Translations under genes and position numbers: made by a program
Notes under the pieces: generated by a model
Database searches by the model: none
Seen by the model: only the letters and a program-made list of their open reading frames with translations
What the model was told of the DNA's origin: nothing
Shown here: positions 23,970 through 32,738 of the stretch, piece after piece
How positions within the stretch are numbered: position 1 is the first letter of the stretch
Layout of the letters: every line of letters starts with the position of its first letter
Source of the DNA: Natrinema sp. HArc-T2
GTDB lineage: Archaea > Halobacteriota > Halobacteria > Halobacteriales > Natrialbaceae
Assembly: GCF_041821085.1 (NCBI RefSeq)
Contig: NZ_JBGUAZ010000003.1
Span: 496,001-560,000 of the forward strand
DNA length: 64,000 bases
Direction of reading: 5' to 3'

Positions 23970-24025
23970 CACCTGTCCGTTTCGGGGGTCGAACCGTTGA
24001 AGGCGCTGACGGCGAACTGACGCGT

Positions 24026-25045
24026 ATGGAACGAACGGGAACGATTCTCCGCGGCCGCGAGTTCGAGCCTATCGGGGGACGGGTCGTCATCGACGACGAG
24101 GGTCGCATCGAGGCCATCGAGGAAACGTCGGTCGAGAGTGACGACATCATCCTCCCGGCCTTCGTCAACGCCCACACACACATCGGCGACTCGATCGCCA
24201 AGGAAGCCGGTGGCGGCCTCTCGCTCGAGGAACTGGTCGCGCCGCCGGACGGGCTGAAACATCGGTTGCTCCGGCAGGCCTCCCGCGACGAACTCGTGAG
24301 CGCGATGGCGCGCTCGCTGTCGTTCATGCAGCGGGCCGGGACGGCGGCCTGCCTGGACTTTCGCGAGGGCGACGTCGAGGGTGTTCGGATGCTCGCAGAC
24401 GCCGCCGAGGGTCTCGAGATCGATGCACTGTCCTTTGCCCGCGGCTCTATCGATGCGATGCATGCCGGCGATGGCTTCGGTGCCAGCGGGACGAACGATG
24501 CGAATTTCGACCAGGAGCGGCGGGCGACCCGCGAGGCGGGCAAGCCCTTCGGCATCCACGCCGGCGAGGTTGACGAAAGCGATATCAACCCAGCGCTGGA
24601 TCTCGAGCCCGACTTTCTGGTACACATGGTCCATCCCGAACCGCTGCACCTCGATCGGCTCGCAGACAGCGAGATTCCGGTCGTCGTCTGCCCCCGCTCG
24701 AATCTCGTGACTGGCGTCGGGCTGTCTCCTTACGAAGAACTAAACGAGCGCACGACGCTCGCACTCGGGACGGATAACGTGATGCTCAACTCGCCGTCGA
24801 TGTTCCGCGAGATGGAGTTCCTCGCGAAACTGTCCGACTTGCCGGCCGACGAAATCCTTCGGATGGCAACCATCAACGGAGCCGAAATCGCCGATCTCGA
24901 GTACGGCCTCGTAGAGCCCGGCCGGGAGGCCCGGCTATTGGTGCTCGACGGCGACTCGGACAACCTCGCCGGCGCGCGCGATCCCGTCCGGGCCGTCGTC
25001 CGGCGCGCTGGCGTCGACGACGTTCGGGAAGTCGTCTACAGATAG
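24026..25045 (+). CDS. amidohydrolase superfamily metal-dependent hydrolase
   Basis: 339 residues. Metal ligands are visible in order: H50 and H52 (NAHTHIGD), H in FGIHAGEVDES, H in LVHMVHPEP, and D in LALGTDNVML. The N-terminal beta sandwich (GGRVVIDDEGRIEAIEE) and the C-terminal RLLVLDGDSDNL strand complete the composite domain typical of cytosine deaminase/TRZ-ATZ-like amidohydrolases. It probably deaminates or hydrolyses a cyclic amide or amine; the substrate is unknown. Confidence 0.85.
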   Translation: MERTGTILRGREFEPIGGRVVIDDEGRIEAIEETSVESDDIILPAFVNAHTHIGDSIAKEAGGGLSLEELVAPPDGLKHRLLRQASRDELVSAMARSLSFMQRAGTAACLDFREGDVEGVRMLADAAEGLEIDALSFARGSIDAMHAGDGFGASGTNDANFDQERRATREAGKPFGIHAGEVDESDINPALDLEPDFLVHMVHPEPLHLDRLADSEIPVVVCPRSNLVTGVGLSPYEELNERTTLALGTDNVMLNSPSMFREMEFLAKLSDLPADEILRMATINGAEIADLEYGLVEPGREARLLVLDGDSDNLAGARDPVRAVVRRAGVDDVREVVYR

Positions 25046-25047
25046 TC

Positions 25048-25530
25048 TCAGTCGAGCCGTTCTGCTGTCTCGGCGTGTTCGTTCGCGAGTTCGACGTACC
25101 GGTCGGCGGTCGCCTCGAGATGTGGGTCGTCGATCTCCGTCTTCGGCTCGGCGGGTGACCCGGCGACGAGCGTCGACGGCGGGATCTCGGTGCCCTCGGT
25201 GACGACGCTGCCGGCGGCGACGTGGGCCCCGTCGAGGACGACGGCGTTCATGCCCACGAGCGCGCGCTCGGCAACGGTCGCGTCGTGGACGATGGCGCTG
25301 TGGCCGACCGTCGAGTAGGGTTTTAATTCTGCGTCCTCGTGGAGAACGGCGTTGTCCTGAACGTTTGCACCCTCGCCAACGACGATCCGACCGTGATCGC
25401 CGCGAAGCGTAGTGTTCGGCCAGACGCTCGCATCGTCTTCGATGACGACGTCGCCGATGACGACTGCGGCCTCGTCGACGTACGCGGAGTCGGCCACCTG
25501 CGGTTCGGTCCCATTGAACGAACGGAGCAT
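25048..25530 (-). CDS. gamma-carbonic anhydrase-like hexapeptide-repeat protein
   Basis: 160 residues of left-handed beta helix (hexapeptide repeats, residues 18-140) with a C-terminal helix. The family signature LRGD, the zinc-ligand-like H in NAVLHED, and the two histidines in GHSAIVHDA match the gamma-class carbonic anhydrase (CamH/YrdA) type. Activity in such proteins varies, so hydration of CO2 is only possible. The start at 25530 (MLRSFNGTEPQ) fits family members. It is convergent with the amidohydrolase gene, two bases apart. Confidence 0.85.
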   Translation of the reverse strand: MLRSFNGTEPQVADSAYVDEAAVVIGDVVIEDDASVWPNTTLRGDHGRIVVGEGANVQDNAVLHEDAELKPYSTVGHSAIVHDATVAERALVGMNAVVLDGAHVAAGSVVTEGTEIPPSTLVAGSPAEPKTEIDDPHLEATADRYVELANEHAETAERLD

Positions 25531-25803
25531 GTGAGATCCTGTCTCGAGAACTGTCTTGAACCTGCCCATCACGGACGGGTGGCGTGTCGGTGCCGGTGTC
25601 TCTATGGGAAGATTGATCCGTGTGTTGGATCTTTGTTATAAGGGGTGCTATTATAAAACCAGCATATTTTGGTAGTACAGTTACGGCAGTCGCCGCAAAA
25701 CTACCGGATGGCGGCACGCGATGGTCCAGACAACAGCACCCTGCCGCCACGCCAGCATCGCCGAACCAGCCGGTTCGGGCTTCACTCGTTCGTTTCTCTG
25801 CCG
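25531..25803. other. intergenic region, no gene seen
   Basis: 273 bases between two minus-strand genes. An AT-rich stretch (TTGTTATAAGGGGTGCTATTATAAAACC, about 25633-25660) could hold promoter elements for the gene starting at 25530. Beyond that I see no ORF, tRNA or repeat. Confidence 0.4.
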
Positions 25804-26094
25804 CTAGTTCTCGTCCCCTCGGTCCGACAGTCGCTCGGAGAGACGGTCGAATCGGTCCTGTAGGGACTCCCGGCGGTCCCGTTCGGTGTCGGCGCGATAC
25901 GTCGCCTCGAGCAGGCGCCCCTCGTCGCGGTCGACGGTCACGGAGAGGACGGCACCCTCGTGGCGGCCAGCCGCCGGCAGCCGTTCGACTGCAACCGGGA
26001 GGTCGTCGACGACGTTGCCGTCGGCCTCGAGCAAGAGCACTGCCGTCTCCCCGTCGACGATTCGATCGAGGACGGCAGTGTAGGTCTCGCTCAT
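25804..26094 (-). CDS. DUF3006 family protein
   Basis: 96 residues. YTAVLDRIVDGETAVLLLEADGNVVDDLPVAVERLP and the EGAVLSVTVD strand are the DUF3006 pattern, a small all-beta domain; the C-terminal 30 residues are a charged helix. Its ATG overlaps the stop of the MBL-fold lipoprotein gene by ATGA, and the pairing of DUF3006 with ComEC-type MBL proteins is common in bacteria. It probably cooperates with that neighbour, but the function is not known. Confidence 0.8.
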   Translation of the reverse strand: MSETYTAVLDRIVDGETAVLLLEADGNVVDDLPVAVERLPAAGRHEGAVLSVTVDRDEGRLLEATYRADTERDRRESLQDRFDRLSERLSDRGDEN

Positions 26095-27170
26095 CTCGCT
26101 ACCCCCTCCCCCGAAGCACGAACGACAGCGCCGGCAACCGACGACCGACCGCTGTCGGGTGTCGGCAGTCCACGCGCGGCGGATAGCCCGCTGTGTGCCA
26201 GCGGAGCCACGAGTGCCGACTCGATCGCGTGTTTGCGCTCGAGCAGCGTCGCCGGGTCGGTCGATGCGTTCCGTTCCGTGGCGACCGAGGCAGCCGTCCC
26301 GTTGGTCGTCACGACAATATCGCCGTGGACGCCGGTCCAGTAGGTCTCGATCCCGCGGTCGGCGAAGGCCGCGAGCACTTCATCGTGTGGGTGGCCGTAG
26401 CGAGAGTCGACTGGACTCGAGACGACCGCGATATCGGGATCGACCCGGTCGAGAAACGGCGCGTTCGAGGAGGTCGACGAACCGTGGTGGCCCGCCTGGT
26501 AGGCATCTGACGCGAGATCGTCGCCGTACGTCTCGACCAGTCGCTGTTCCCCACTGGCGTCGAGGTCGCCGGTCGTCAGATACGAGAAGTCGCCGAAGGC
26601 AAGCGAGAGGACGACACCGTTAGTGTCGATGTCACCGCTCGCGTCGCCGTCAGGTGGGTTCAGGACGGTGGCCTCGAGGCCGTCGCCAGCCACCGGCAGC
26701 CGATCACCCGCGACGACCTCGTAGAACGAGACGTTGTATGCCTCGACGGCATCGAGGTAGTGCTCGTAGGTCGCGGTTGGATGAGGGACGCCGGAGTCGT
26801 AGATCGCGCCGATCCCGTCACCTGTTTCTTCGAAGTGTTCGATGAGTTCGGGGTGGCCGCCGATGTGGTCGGCGTGGCCGTGGGTCGCGATCAGGTGATC
26901 GATTCGGTCGATGTCGTGGGCCTCGAGATAGTCGATAACTGCCTGTCCGTCGTCGCGGTAGTCGCCCGTATCGATCAGGATCGTCTCGTTCGACGGCGTC
27001 ACGATGAGAGTCGAATCGGCCTGTCCGACGTCGATGTGGTGGAGCTCGAGGGTGCCACTGACGTCGGCTGCCCCCTCACGCTCGATGCCGTCGCTGCCAT
27101 CGATTGCGCTGCTACAGCCAGCGACAACGAGCAGTCCCGCGACGGCAACGACCAGCAGTTCTCGGCGCAT
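26091..27170 (-). CDS. ComEC/Rec2-like MBL-fold lipoprotein
   Basis: 359 residues. It starts with a signal peptide of the lipoprotein type whose lipobox ends VAGC with the lipidated cysteine at 19, then the metallo-beta-lactamase domain with [22 protein letters not shown] (metal ligands), LTTGDLDASGE and AGHHGSSTSS. This matches the extracellular MBL domain of ComEC, here as an independent surface-anchored protein without channel helices. It probably hydrolyses a phosphodiester (DNA uptake or nutrient scavenging); that is inference. Confidence 0.85.
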   Translation of the reverse strand: MRRELLVVAVAGLLVVAGCSSAIDGSDGIEREGAADVSGTLELHHIDVGQADSTLIVTPSNETILIDTGDYRDDGQAVIDYLEAHDIDRIDHLIATHGHADHIGGHPELIEHFEETGDGIGAIYDSGVPHPTATYEHYLDAVEAYNVSFYEVVAGDRLPVAGDGLEATVLNPPDGDASGDIDTNGVVLSLAFGDFSYLTTGDLDASGEQRLVETYGDDLASDAYQAGHHGSSTSSNAPFLDRVDPDIAVVSSPVDSRYGHPHDEVLAAFADRGIETYWTGVHGDIVVTTNGTAASVATERNASTDPATLLERKHAIESALVAPLAHSGLSAARGLPTPDSGRSSVAGAVVRASGEGVAR

Positions 27171-27278
27171 CCGTGTGTCGAACCGACGCACTCGGCAGGG
27201 ATGTGTGTTCGGACCGGTTCAGACACCTGGCTGTCACGAATATGGACGAATGACTGTGTCAGCGGGTCGAGGCCGGCG

Positions 27279-27674
27279 TCAGAACGCGTCGCCTTCGAAG
27301 GTCGTGTCGGCGTGGAGACTGTCTTTCAGCGCGTCGTGAACCTTACAGAGTTCGAAGGCGCGCTCGATGACTTCCTCGCCAGTATCGTTGTCGACGTCGC
27401 CCGCGACGCTGATATCGAAGTGAATCGACTCGAGTTTGTCGTCGTCGTTCAGTTCGCCAGTGATATCGATCTCGATCTTGCCGAGGTCGTCGGCCCCGCG
27501 TTGCTGGCCGCCGACGCGCAGCGCCGGCACGTAACAAGAGCCATACGCCGCCAGCAGCGCCTCGAGCGTGTCGGGTGCGTCCTCGCCGTTGGCGTCGATC
27601 GTGGTCTCGAACTCGCGGATGTCGTTGGTGGCGCTGTACCCCTCCTCGGAGACGGTGGTGACTGTTTTCGCCAT
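27279..27674 (-). CDS. OsmC family protein (second)
   Basis: 131 residues, beginning MAKTVTTVSEEGYSAT. LEALLAAYGSCYVPALRVGGQQRG holds the central cysteine, and EEVIERAFELCKVHDALKDSL the C-terminal helix with a second cysteine, as in OsmC-like thiol peroxidases. It is shorter than the 7135-7698 paralogue, lacking its N-terminal extension. Substrate and redox partner are unknown. The ATG at 27674 is chosen over longer readings that run into the next gene. Confidence 0.85.
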   Translation of the reverse strand: MAKTVTTVSEEGYSATNDIREFETTIDANGEDAPDTLEALLAAYGSCYVPALRVGGQQRGADDLGKIEIDITGELNDDDKLESIHFDISVAGDVDNDTGEEVIERAFELCKVHDALKDSLHADTTFEGDAF

Positions 27675-27778
27675 GGCACTCGAGACGTCCACAGCCGGTG
27701 CTGTAAACGTTGTTCTCGTGGGGATGACGATCCGATCTGCCGAACAAAAACAGGAAATCGAGAGAACGCGACGGCGCG

Positions 27779-28507
27779 TCAGGGCTCGAGTTCGACCGGC
27801 TCGTCGGCTTCGAGCGTGTGGACCTCGGCGGTGCTGCCGGTCGCGCGCACTTCCCTGGCGAAGTCCTCGGGGTCCTGTTCGATCGGTGGGAACGTATCGT
27901 AGTGCTGTGGGAAGGCGTGATCGACGTCGAGCCAGTCGACGGCAACGGCAGCCTGCCACGGCCCCATAGTAAAGTGATCGCCGATCGGCACCGCGGCGGC
28001 GTCGGGCTCGAGATACGGGCCGACGACTTCACGCATCTCGGTCATGAGGCTGGTGTCGCCGGCGTGGTAGAACGTCGTCGCGTCCTCGTCTGCGACCTGC
28101 GTTGGCTTCGTATCGGAGACGACGAAGCCGGCGGGCATCCCGCCGCTCGCGTCGTTTTCGGTCATGATCCCGTTAGTGTGGTCGGCCCGGACCATGGTGA
28201 CGTAGGCGTCGCCACACTCGACGGTACCGCCGAGGTTCATCCCCATCCCGCCAACGGCGTCCTCGAAACCGAACTCGTCCTGGCAGTAGGAGACGAGTTC
28301 CGGCGTCGCGACCAGCGTCGCCTCCGAAAACGCCCCGGCGTCGGCGATGTGGTCGGCGTGGCCGTGTGTCAACAGCACGTAATCGGGCGTGTCGACGTCG
28401 GCCGGCTCGAGGTCGGTCTTCGGGTTGTCGAAGAACGGATCGATCAACAGTTCCGTCTCTCCAACGGTGACGTGCCACGTCGAGTGGCCATGCCAGGTAA
28501 CTTCCAT
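27779..28507 (-). CDS. UPF0173-type metal-dependent hydrolase
   Basis: 242 residues with a metallo-beta-lactamase fold of the YtkL/UPF0173 type: [14 protein letters not shown] at the N-terminus, the ligand motif [13 protein letters not shown], and [13 protein letters not shown]. No substrate is established for the family. It is followed on the same strand by the OsmC gene, which may be cotranscribed. Confidence 0.85.
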   Translation of the reverse strand: MEVTWHGHSTWHVTVGETELLIDPFFDNPKTDLEPADVDTPDYVLLTHGHADHIADAGAFSEATLVATPELVSYCQDEFGFEDAVGGMGMNLGGTVECGDAYVTMVRADHTNGIMTENDASGGMPAGFVVSDTKPTQVADEDATTFYHAGDTSLMTEMREVVGPYLEPDAAAVPIGDHFTMGPWQAAVAVDWLDVDHAFPQHYDTFPPIEQDPEDFAREVRATGSTAEVHTLEADEPVELEP

Positions 28508-28618
28508 AGCAGGTGACGCGTTCGTGCGAATCCACCATAAAAGTGGGCGGGGCCGACGTACTCGTCTCGCCCGGTGGCGATGCCGTGTGGTTTTGTATCC
28601 CCGGTTCGTACGGCGACT

Positions 28619-28882
28619 ATGCTCGCACTCACGCTCGAGGAATTCATGGTGGAGTTGAACGACGGCGCGATCAAGAACGTCGGTCCGAACAACAAGGCAG
28701 TGACGGCCAAGATGTTCGACGTCGAGTCAGCCGAAGCCAGGGAGTTCGGCGACAAGCGCGTCAAGCTCGTCTTCGAGGACGAGGACGACAACGAGATCCA
28801 GATCTCGCTGTTCCCGGAGGACGTTCAGAAAATCGTGGACGATATCGACGCGCTCGAGGACGAGTCGGCGATTTTCGACTGA
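28619..28882 (+). CDS. small acidic conserved protein, unknown function
   Basis: 87 residues from the ATG at 28619; a reading from 28574 would add 15. [33 protein letters not shown] is followed by alternating strand and charged helix ([31 protein letters not shown]). I recognise no family. It precedes the RecJ-like gene by 90 bases, so a functional link to nucleic acid metabolism is possible but unproved. Confidence 0.55.
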   Translation: MLALTLEEFMVELNDGAIKNVGPNNKAVTAKMFDVESAEAREFGDKRVKLVFEDEDDNEIQISLFPEDVQKIVDDIDALEDESAIFD

Positions 28883-28942
28883 CGGCGGCGCTGTGTCGCG
28901 GCTGTTTTCGTGAGTCGTGTCACGAACGCATTTCGACAACCG

Positions 28943-28950
28943 TTTTAGGG
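28943..28950 (+). promoter_or_regulatory. TATA-like box of the RecJ-like gene
   Basis: TTTTAGGG lies 30 bases upstream of the ATG at 28973, the spacing of a leaderless haloarchaeal promoter. It supports that start and a separate transcript from the small gene upstream. Confidence 0.4.
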
Positions 28951-28972
28951 CGAAACCGCTTGGTTCGAATAG

Positions 28973-31108
28973 ATGGGTAACTGTATCATCTGCGGCACAC
29001 CCGTTGACGGCGAGATCTGCGAGAGTCACGAGGAGGATGCTGTTTTCGAATTTCGCGGCACGTCTCCCTCGCAGCTCACGCCCGGTCGCTACTACCGGGG
29101 GACCGTCGACGGCTACGCCGACTTCGGTGTCTTCATCGACATCGGAGACCACGTCACTGGCCTGTTGCACAGAAGCGAACTCGACCGCCGACTCGAAAGT
29201 CTCGACTGGGAACCGGGCGACGACGTGTTCGTCCAGGTACTCGACGTCCGCGACAACGGCAACGTCGACCTCGGCTGGTCGATCCGCCAGCGCGAACGTG
29301 AGTTCCGTGGCCACTTGATCGAGACCGCCGACGGCGAGTACCGACCGGAAGACCTTGAGGACGACACTGATGCGGAGCCGTCCGACGAGAGCGACGCCGA
29401 AACACCGGCAGCCGGCGAGTTGCAAGCTGGTGCCACTGAAGAGCCCGAACCCGCAGCCGCGGAGACGGGCGGTACCGTCGCAAGCAGCGGCTCCGTCGCG
29501 ACCGAGACTGCTGCCGCGTCGACGCCGACGACCGACGACGCCGCCGAGTCCGACTCCGAGACCGAACAGGAGCCCGCACTCAAGCGGACCACCGTCGATG
29601 CTATCGAGAATCAGGTCGGCAGCGTCGTCCGCCTCGAGGGTGAGATCACCGGCGTCCGCCAGACCAGCGGTCCGACGGTCTTCGAACTGCGCGACGAAAC
29701 CGCGACCGTCGAGTGTGCGGCGTTCAAGGAAGCCGGCGTTCGCGCCTACCCCGCCGTCGAACTCGATGACATCGTCGCCCTCGAAGGCGAGGTCGAACGC
29801 CACAACGGCGACCTGCAGATCGAGACCGAGTCCCTCGATATCCTCGAGGCCGAGGCCCGCGAAACGGTCGTCGACCGTCTCGAGAGCGCGCTCGAACAGG
29901 AGGCACGACCCGAAGACGTCGCGCTACTGGCCGACCACGACGCAGTCGCAGCCGTCGAAGACGGTATCGCCGACGCGGCGACCGCGATCCGCCGTGCGGT
30001 CATGGAGGCCCGCCCGGTCGTCGTCCGCCACGGCGCGACCGCAGACGGCTACGTTGCCGGCGCTGCCATCGAACGCGCCGTCCTCCCGCTGATCCGCGAG
30101 AAACACACCCGTGAGGACGCTGAGTATCACTACTTCGAGCGCCGCCCGCTCGACGGTCGCGTCTACGACATGGACGCCGCGACCAACGACGTTACCTCGA
30201 TGCTCGAAGCCCGCGACCGCCACGGTGAACAGCTCCCGCTGGTCGTCCTGGTCGACGCCGGCTCGACTGTCGAATCCGTCGACGGCTACGACCTGCTCTC
30301 GCTGTACGACGCCGAGGCGCTCGTGATCGACGACAGCCGCGCCGACGACGAGATTACCGACGCCGTCTCCGTCGCCGTCGCCCCGTCGCTGGCCGGCGCT
30401 GACGTTGCCGACGTCACCTCGACCGCGCTGGCGACCAACGTCGCTGCCCACGTCAACGACGACGTCCGCGACGATCTCGAGCACCTTCCCGCAGTCAGCT
30501 ACTGGGAGGACACGCCCGAGGCATACCTCGACCTCGCCAGCGAGGCCGGCTACGACGAGACTGGCGTCTCCGAACGCCGCGAAGCCGTCGCCCTCGAAGC
30601 CTACTACCAGTCCTACAAGGACAAGCGCGAACTCATCATCGACCTGCTGTTCGGCGATGGCGAGAACTCGGAGCGACCCCGGAACGGCGACCTCGCCGCC
30701 CACGTCTCCGAGCAGTTCCGCGACAAGCTCGAGACCGAACTCGAGACGGCTCGCGAGAACCTCACCGTCGAAGGCGTCGACGGTGTCACCGTCTCCGTCC
30801 TCGATACGGACGCGTTCACCCACCGGTACAACTTCCCGACGACGATCCTGCTGCTGGACGCGCTCCACCGCAGCGAGCGCGAGCAGGCAGACACCTACGT
30901 CACGCTCGGCGTCGGCGACGACGAACTCCACGTCCGCGCGACCGAAGACGTGAACGTCCGCGACCTCGGCGACGCGATCGCCGAGGCCGTGCCAAACGGC
31001 GGCGTCAGCGTCGTCGGCGGTGCCGACGGCCACGTCGAGTTCCTGCCCGGCGAACGCGATTCGGTTCGTGACGCCGCACTCGAGGCGCTCGGCGAGACGC
31101 TCGCGTAA
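28973..31108 (+). CDS. zinc finger/S1/OB RecJ-like protein with degenerate DHH motifs
   Basis: 711 residues: an N-terminal zinc finger (C4, C7, C16, H19), an S1 RNA-binding domain (about 37-105, GRYYRGTVDGYADFGVFIDIGDHVTGLLH), a long acidic Ala/Thr linker (120-205), an OB-fold domain (210-290), then a RecJ/DHH-type domain. In that domain the metal motifs are eroded: the first site reads RHGATADGY (352-360), and the DHH position reads VIDDSRADD (451-459). Archaeal RecJ/GAN nucleases normally need these acidic and histidine residues, so this protein is probably a scaffold or non-nucleolytic member. That is inference from motifs. Confidence 0.8.
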   Translation: MGNCIICGTPVDGEICESHEEDAVFEFRGTSPSQLTPGRYYRGTVDGYADFGVFIDIGDHVTGLLHRSELDRRLESLDWEPGDDVFVQVLDVRDNGNVDLGWSIRQREREFRGHLIETADGEYRPEDLEDDTDAEPSDESDAETPAAGELQAGATEEPEPAAAETGGTVASSGSVATETAAASTPTTDDAAESDSETEQEPALKRTTVDAIENQVGSVVRLEGEITGVRQTSGPTVFELRDETATVECAAFKEAGVRAYPAVELDDIVALEGEVERHNGDLQIETESLDILEAEARETVVDRLESALEQEARPEDVALLADHDAVAAVEDGIADAATAIRRAVMEARPVVVRHGATADGYVAGAAIERAVLPLIREKHTREDAEYHYFERRPLDGRVYDMDAATNDVTSMLEARDRHGEQLPLVVLVDAGSTVESVDGYDLLSLYDAEALVIDDSRADDEITDAVSVAVAPSLAGADVADVTSTALATNVAAHVNDDVRDDLEHLPAVSYWEDTPEAYLDLASEAGYDETGVSERREAVALEAYYQSYKDKRELIIDLLFGDGENSERPRNGDLAAHVSEQFRDKLETELETARENLTVEGVDGVTVSVLDTDAFTHRYNFPTTILLLDALHRSEREQADTYVTLGVGDDELHVRATEDVNVRDLGDAIAEAVPNGGVSVVGGADGHVEFLPGERDSVRDAALEALGETLA

Positions 31109-31224
31109 GGCTCGTCTTCTCCATCGTCCACTCTCGTATTGAGCGGCAGCGCTGTTTGCGGTTGATGACTGATCGTCGGTGAGTAGTCGTGGCCGCGTAC
31201 CGGTCAGGTGTCCGCACAGGATCG

Positions 31225-31461
31225 TTACTGCTCAGTATATCGTCCGGCCAGCCAGATCAGAAACAGAAGCGTCCCGAGACCCAGAGCCGTGACCGCAAGG
31301 GCGAATCGTGGGCTCGTAAGCGGCAGACCCGAAAGCGGCAGACTCGATAGATAACCAGTGATCTGCTTCAGTCCCCAGACCGCAGCCAGAACGCTGATGG
31401 CGAGTGCTGTAAGCAGGAGTTCGTAGTCAAACCACGTCTTTAGTCCTTCCAACGACGGCAT
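31225..31461 (-). CDS. small two-helix membrane protein, unknown function
   Basis: 78 residues with two hydrophobic segments at about 14-32 and 50-70. It has its own promoter: a TATTTTATAA stretch at 31481-31490 sits about 25 bases before the start in the minus direction. I do not recognise the family, and no neighbour suggests a function. Confidence 0.5.
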   Translation of the reverse strand: MPSLEGLKTWFDYELLLTALAISVLAAVWGLKQITGYLSSLPLSGLPLTSPRFALAVTALGLGTLLFLIWLAGRYTEQ

Positions 31462-31599
31462 AGTATCTGCTTGTGTTCGGTATTTTATAATCCTTCAGTC
31501 AAATTGTCATCTATACTCGTCTCCGCCTCTCGAGTACCGGACCGGCGGACGATCTCTCGAGCCACCAACCTCTTCCCGACCCCAATAGAATTGACACGT

Positions 31600-32070
31600 A
31601 TGAACGGGAGCGAGCGAGTCGATCGCGGCGGGGCTGACGGGCCGTGGACTCGGTTGCGTGAGAACGCGACCGGGATCACCTCACTACTCGTGACGGCCTT
31701 CTGGCTCGGTGCGATGTTTACCGGACAGGACTGGTGGCTCGCGGCGTTGCTCGTCGGCTACATCGCCGTCGTCCCGCTGGTCGCGATCCTCTTCGGTGAC
31801 GAAGACGATCGCCGCGAGTGGGCCGACGAATATCTCAGTACGGACACCGCCGAGACGGACGGGAAATCTGAGCCGACGGATTCCAAGACCGACGCCCTCG
31901 AGACGTTGCGCGAGCGCTACGCCGCCGGCGACCTCACTGACGAGCAGTTCGAGCGGAAACTCGAGCGACTGCTGGACACGGAGACGCTCGAGGAGGCTCA
32001 GGAGTGGGGCCAAAAGCGGGATCGGGAGCGAACGGACGATCGAGAGCGGGATCTCGAGTACGACCGATGA
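31600..32070 (+). CDS. membrane protein with C-terminal SHOCT domain
   Basis: 156 residues. Two hydrophobic helices lie at about 27-62 (TGITSLLVTAFWLGAMF, then WWLAALLVGYIAVVPLVAILF), then the C-terminal ETLRERYAAGDLTDEQFERKLERLLDTE is the SHOCT short C-terminal domain. SHOCT proteins are poorly understood; the domain is thought to aid oligomerisation. The start at 31600 is preferred to longer readings. It is convergent with mrpG, six bases away. Confidence 0.8.
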   Translation: MNGSERVDRGGADGPWTRLRENATGITSLLVTAFWLGAMFTGQDWWLAALLVGYIAVVPLVAILFGDEDDRREWADEYLSTDTAETDGKSEPTDSKTDALETLRERYAAGDLTDEQFERKLERLLDTETLEEAQEWGQKRDRERTDDRERDLEYDR

Positions 32071-32076
32071 TGGCCC

Positions 32077-32451
32077 TCAATCGTCGCTTGGCTCGGCATC
32101 GTCGGCTCGCTCGGTACCGCCGGGTCGTTCGACCGCGTTCGGGTCGGGCCAGGTGACGCTCCCAAGGAAGGGGACCCCGATGCGCTCGGCGGCGCGGGCG
32201 ATCATGTGCGAGCCAGTCGGGATCGTCAGAAAGAGGAAGGCGATCCCGATGAGAGCAGTCAACCCCTCGCTGCCGGGGCCGAACTCGACGAAGCCGGCCA
32301 GGAAGATCGCCGCGGTGCCGAGCGTCGTCGGCTTACTGGTGGCGTGCATCCGATTGTAGACGTTCGGCAGGCGCAGCAGACCGATGGTGCCGACGGTGAG
32401 GAAAAAGGCCCCGACGACGACCAGCGCGATGACGATGGCAGTGTGAATCAT
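32077..32451 (-). CDS. mrpG: Na+/H+ antiporter subunit MrpG
   Basis: 124 residues with three membrane helices: AIVIALVVVGAFFLTVGTIGLLRLPNVYNRMHA and PTTLGTAAIFLAGFV are characteristic of MrpG/MnhG/PhaG. It is the last gene of the seven-subunit antiporter operon, and its ATG overlaps the mrpF stop by four bases. It is a small subunit of the membrane complex that exchanges Na+ for H+. Confidence 0.92.
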   Translation of the reverse strand: MIHTAIVIALVVVGAFFLTVGTIGLLRLPNVYNRMHATSKPTTLGTAAIFLAGFVEFGPGSEGLTALIGIAFLFLTIPTGSHMIARAAERIGVPFLGSVTWPDPNAVERPGGTERADDAEPSDD

Positions 32452-32738
32452 TCGATCACCTCGCCGTCGGTGACGAACTTAGCGACAGCGACGGTTGCGA
32501 TGAAGCCGATGATCGCGAGCACGAGGCTCACCGTGATAAAGAGGCCCCGGCCAGTCAGCAGTGCGAACAGCACCGCAATCGCGACGACGTTCGTCCCGAT
32601 GGCGTCCAGTGCGACCACCCGATCCGGGTTCGTCGGCCCCCGAATGACGCGGTACCCACAGAGGACACAGAGGCCACTGACGAGGATTAGCGCGCCGTGG
32701 ATCGCCGTCTCGAGCACGACCGGGTCGGCCTCAGTCAT
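32448..32738 (-). CDS. mrpF: Na+/H+ antiporter subunit MrpF
   Basis: 96 residues from the ATG at 32738, three hydrophobic helices. VIRGPTNPDRVVALDAIGTNVVAIAVLFALLTG is the MrpF signature. It overlaps mrpE by eight bases and mrpG by four, indicating tight translational coupling. The upstream in-frame start at 32786 would lie inside mrpE and adds a nonhydrophobic leader. Confidence 0.9.
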   Translation of the reverse strand: MTEADPVVLETAIHGALILVSGLCVLCGYRVIRGPTNPDRVVALDAIGTNVVAIAVLFALLTGRGLFITVSLVLAIIGFIATVAVAKFVTDGEVIE

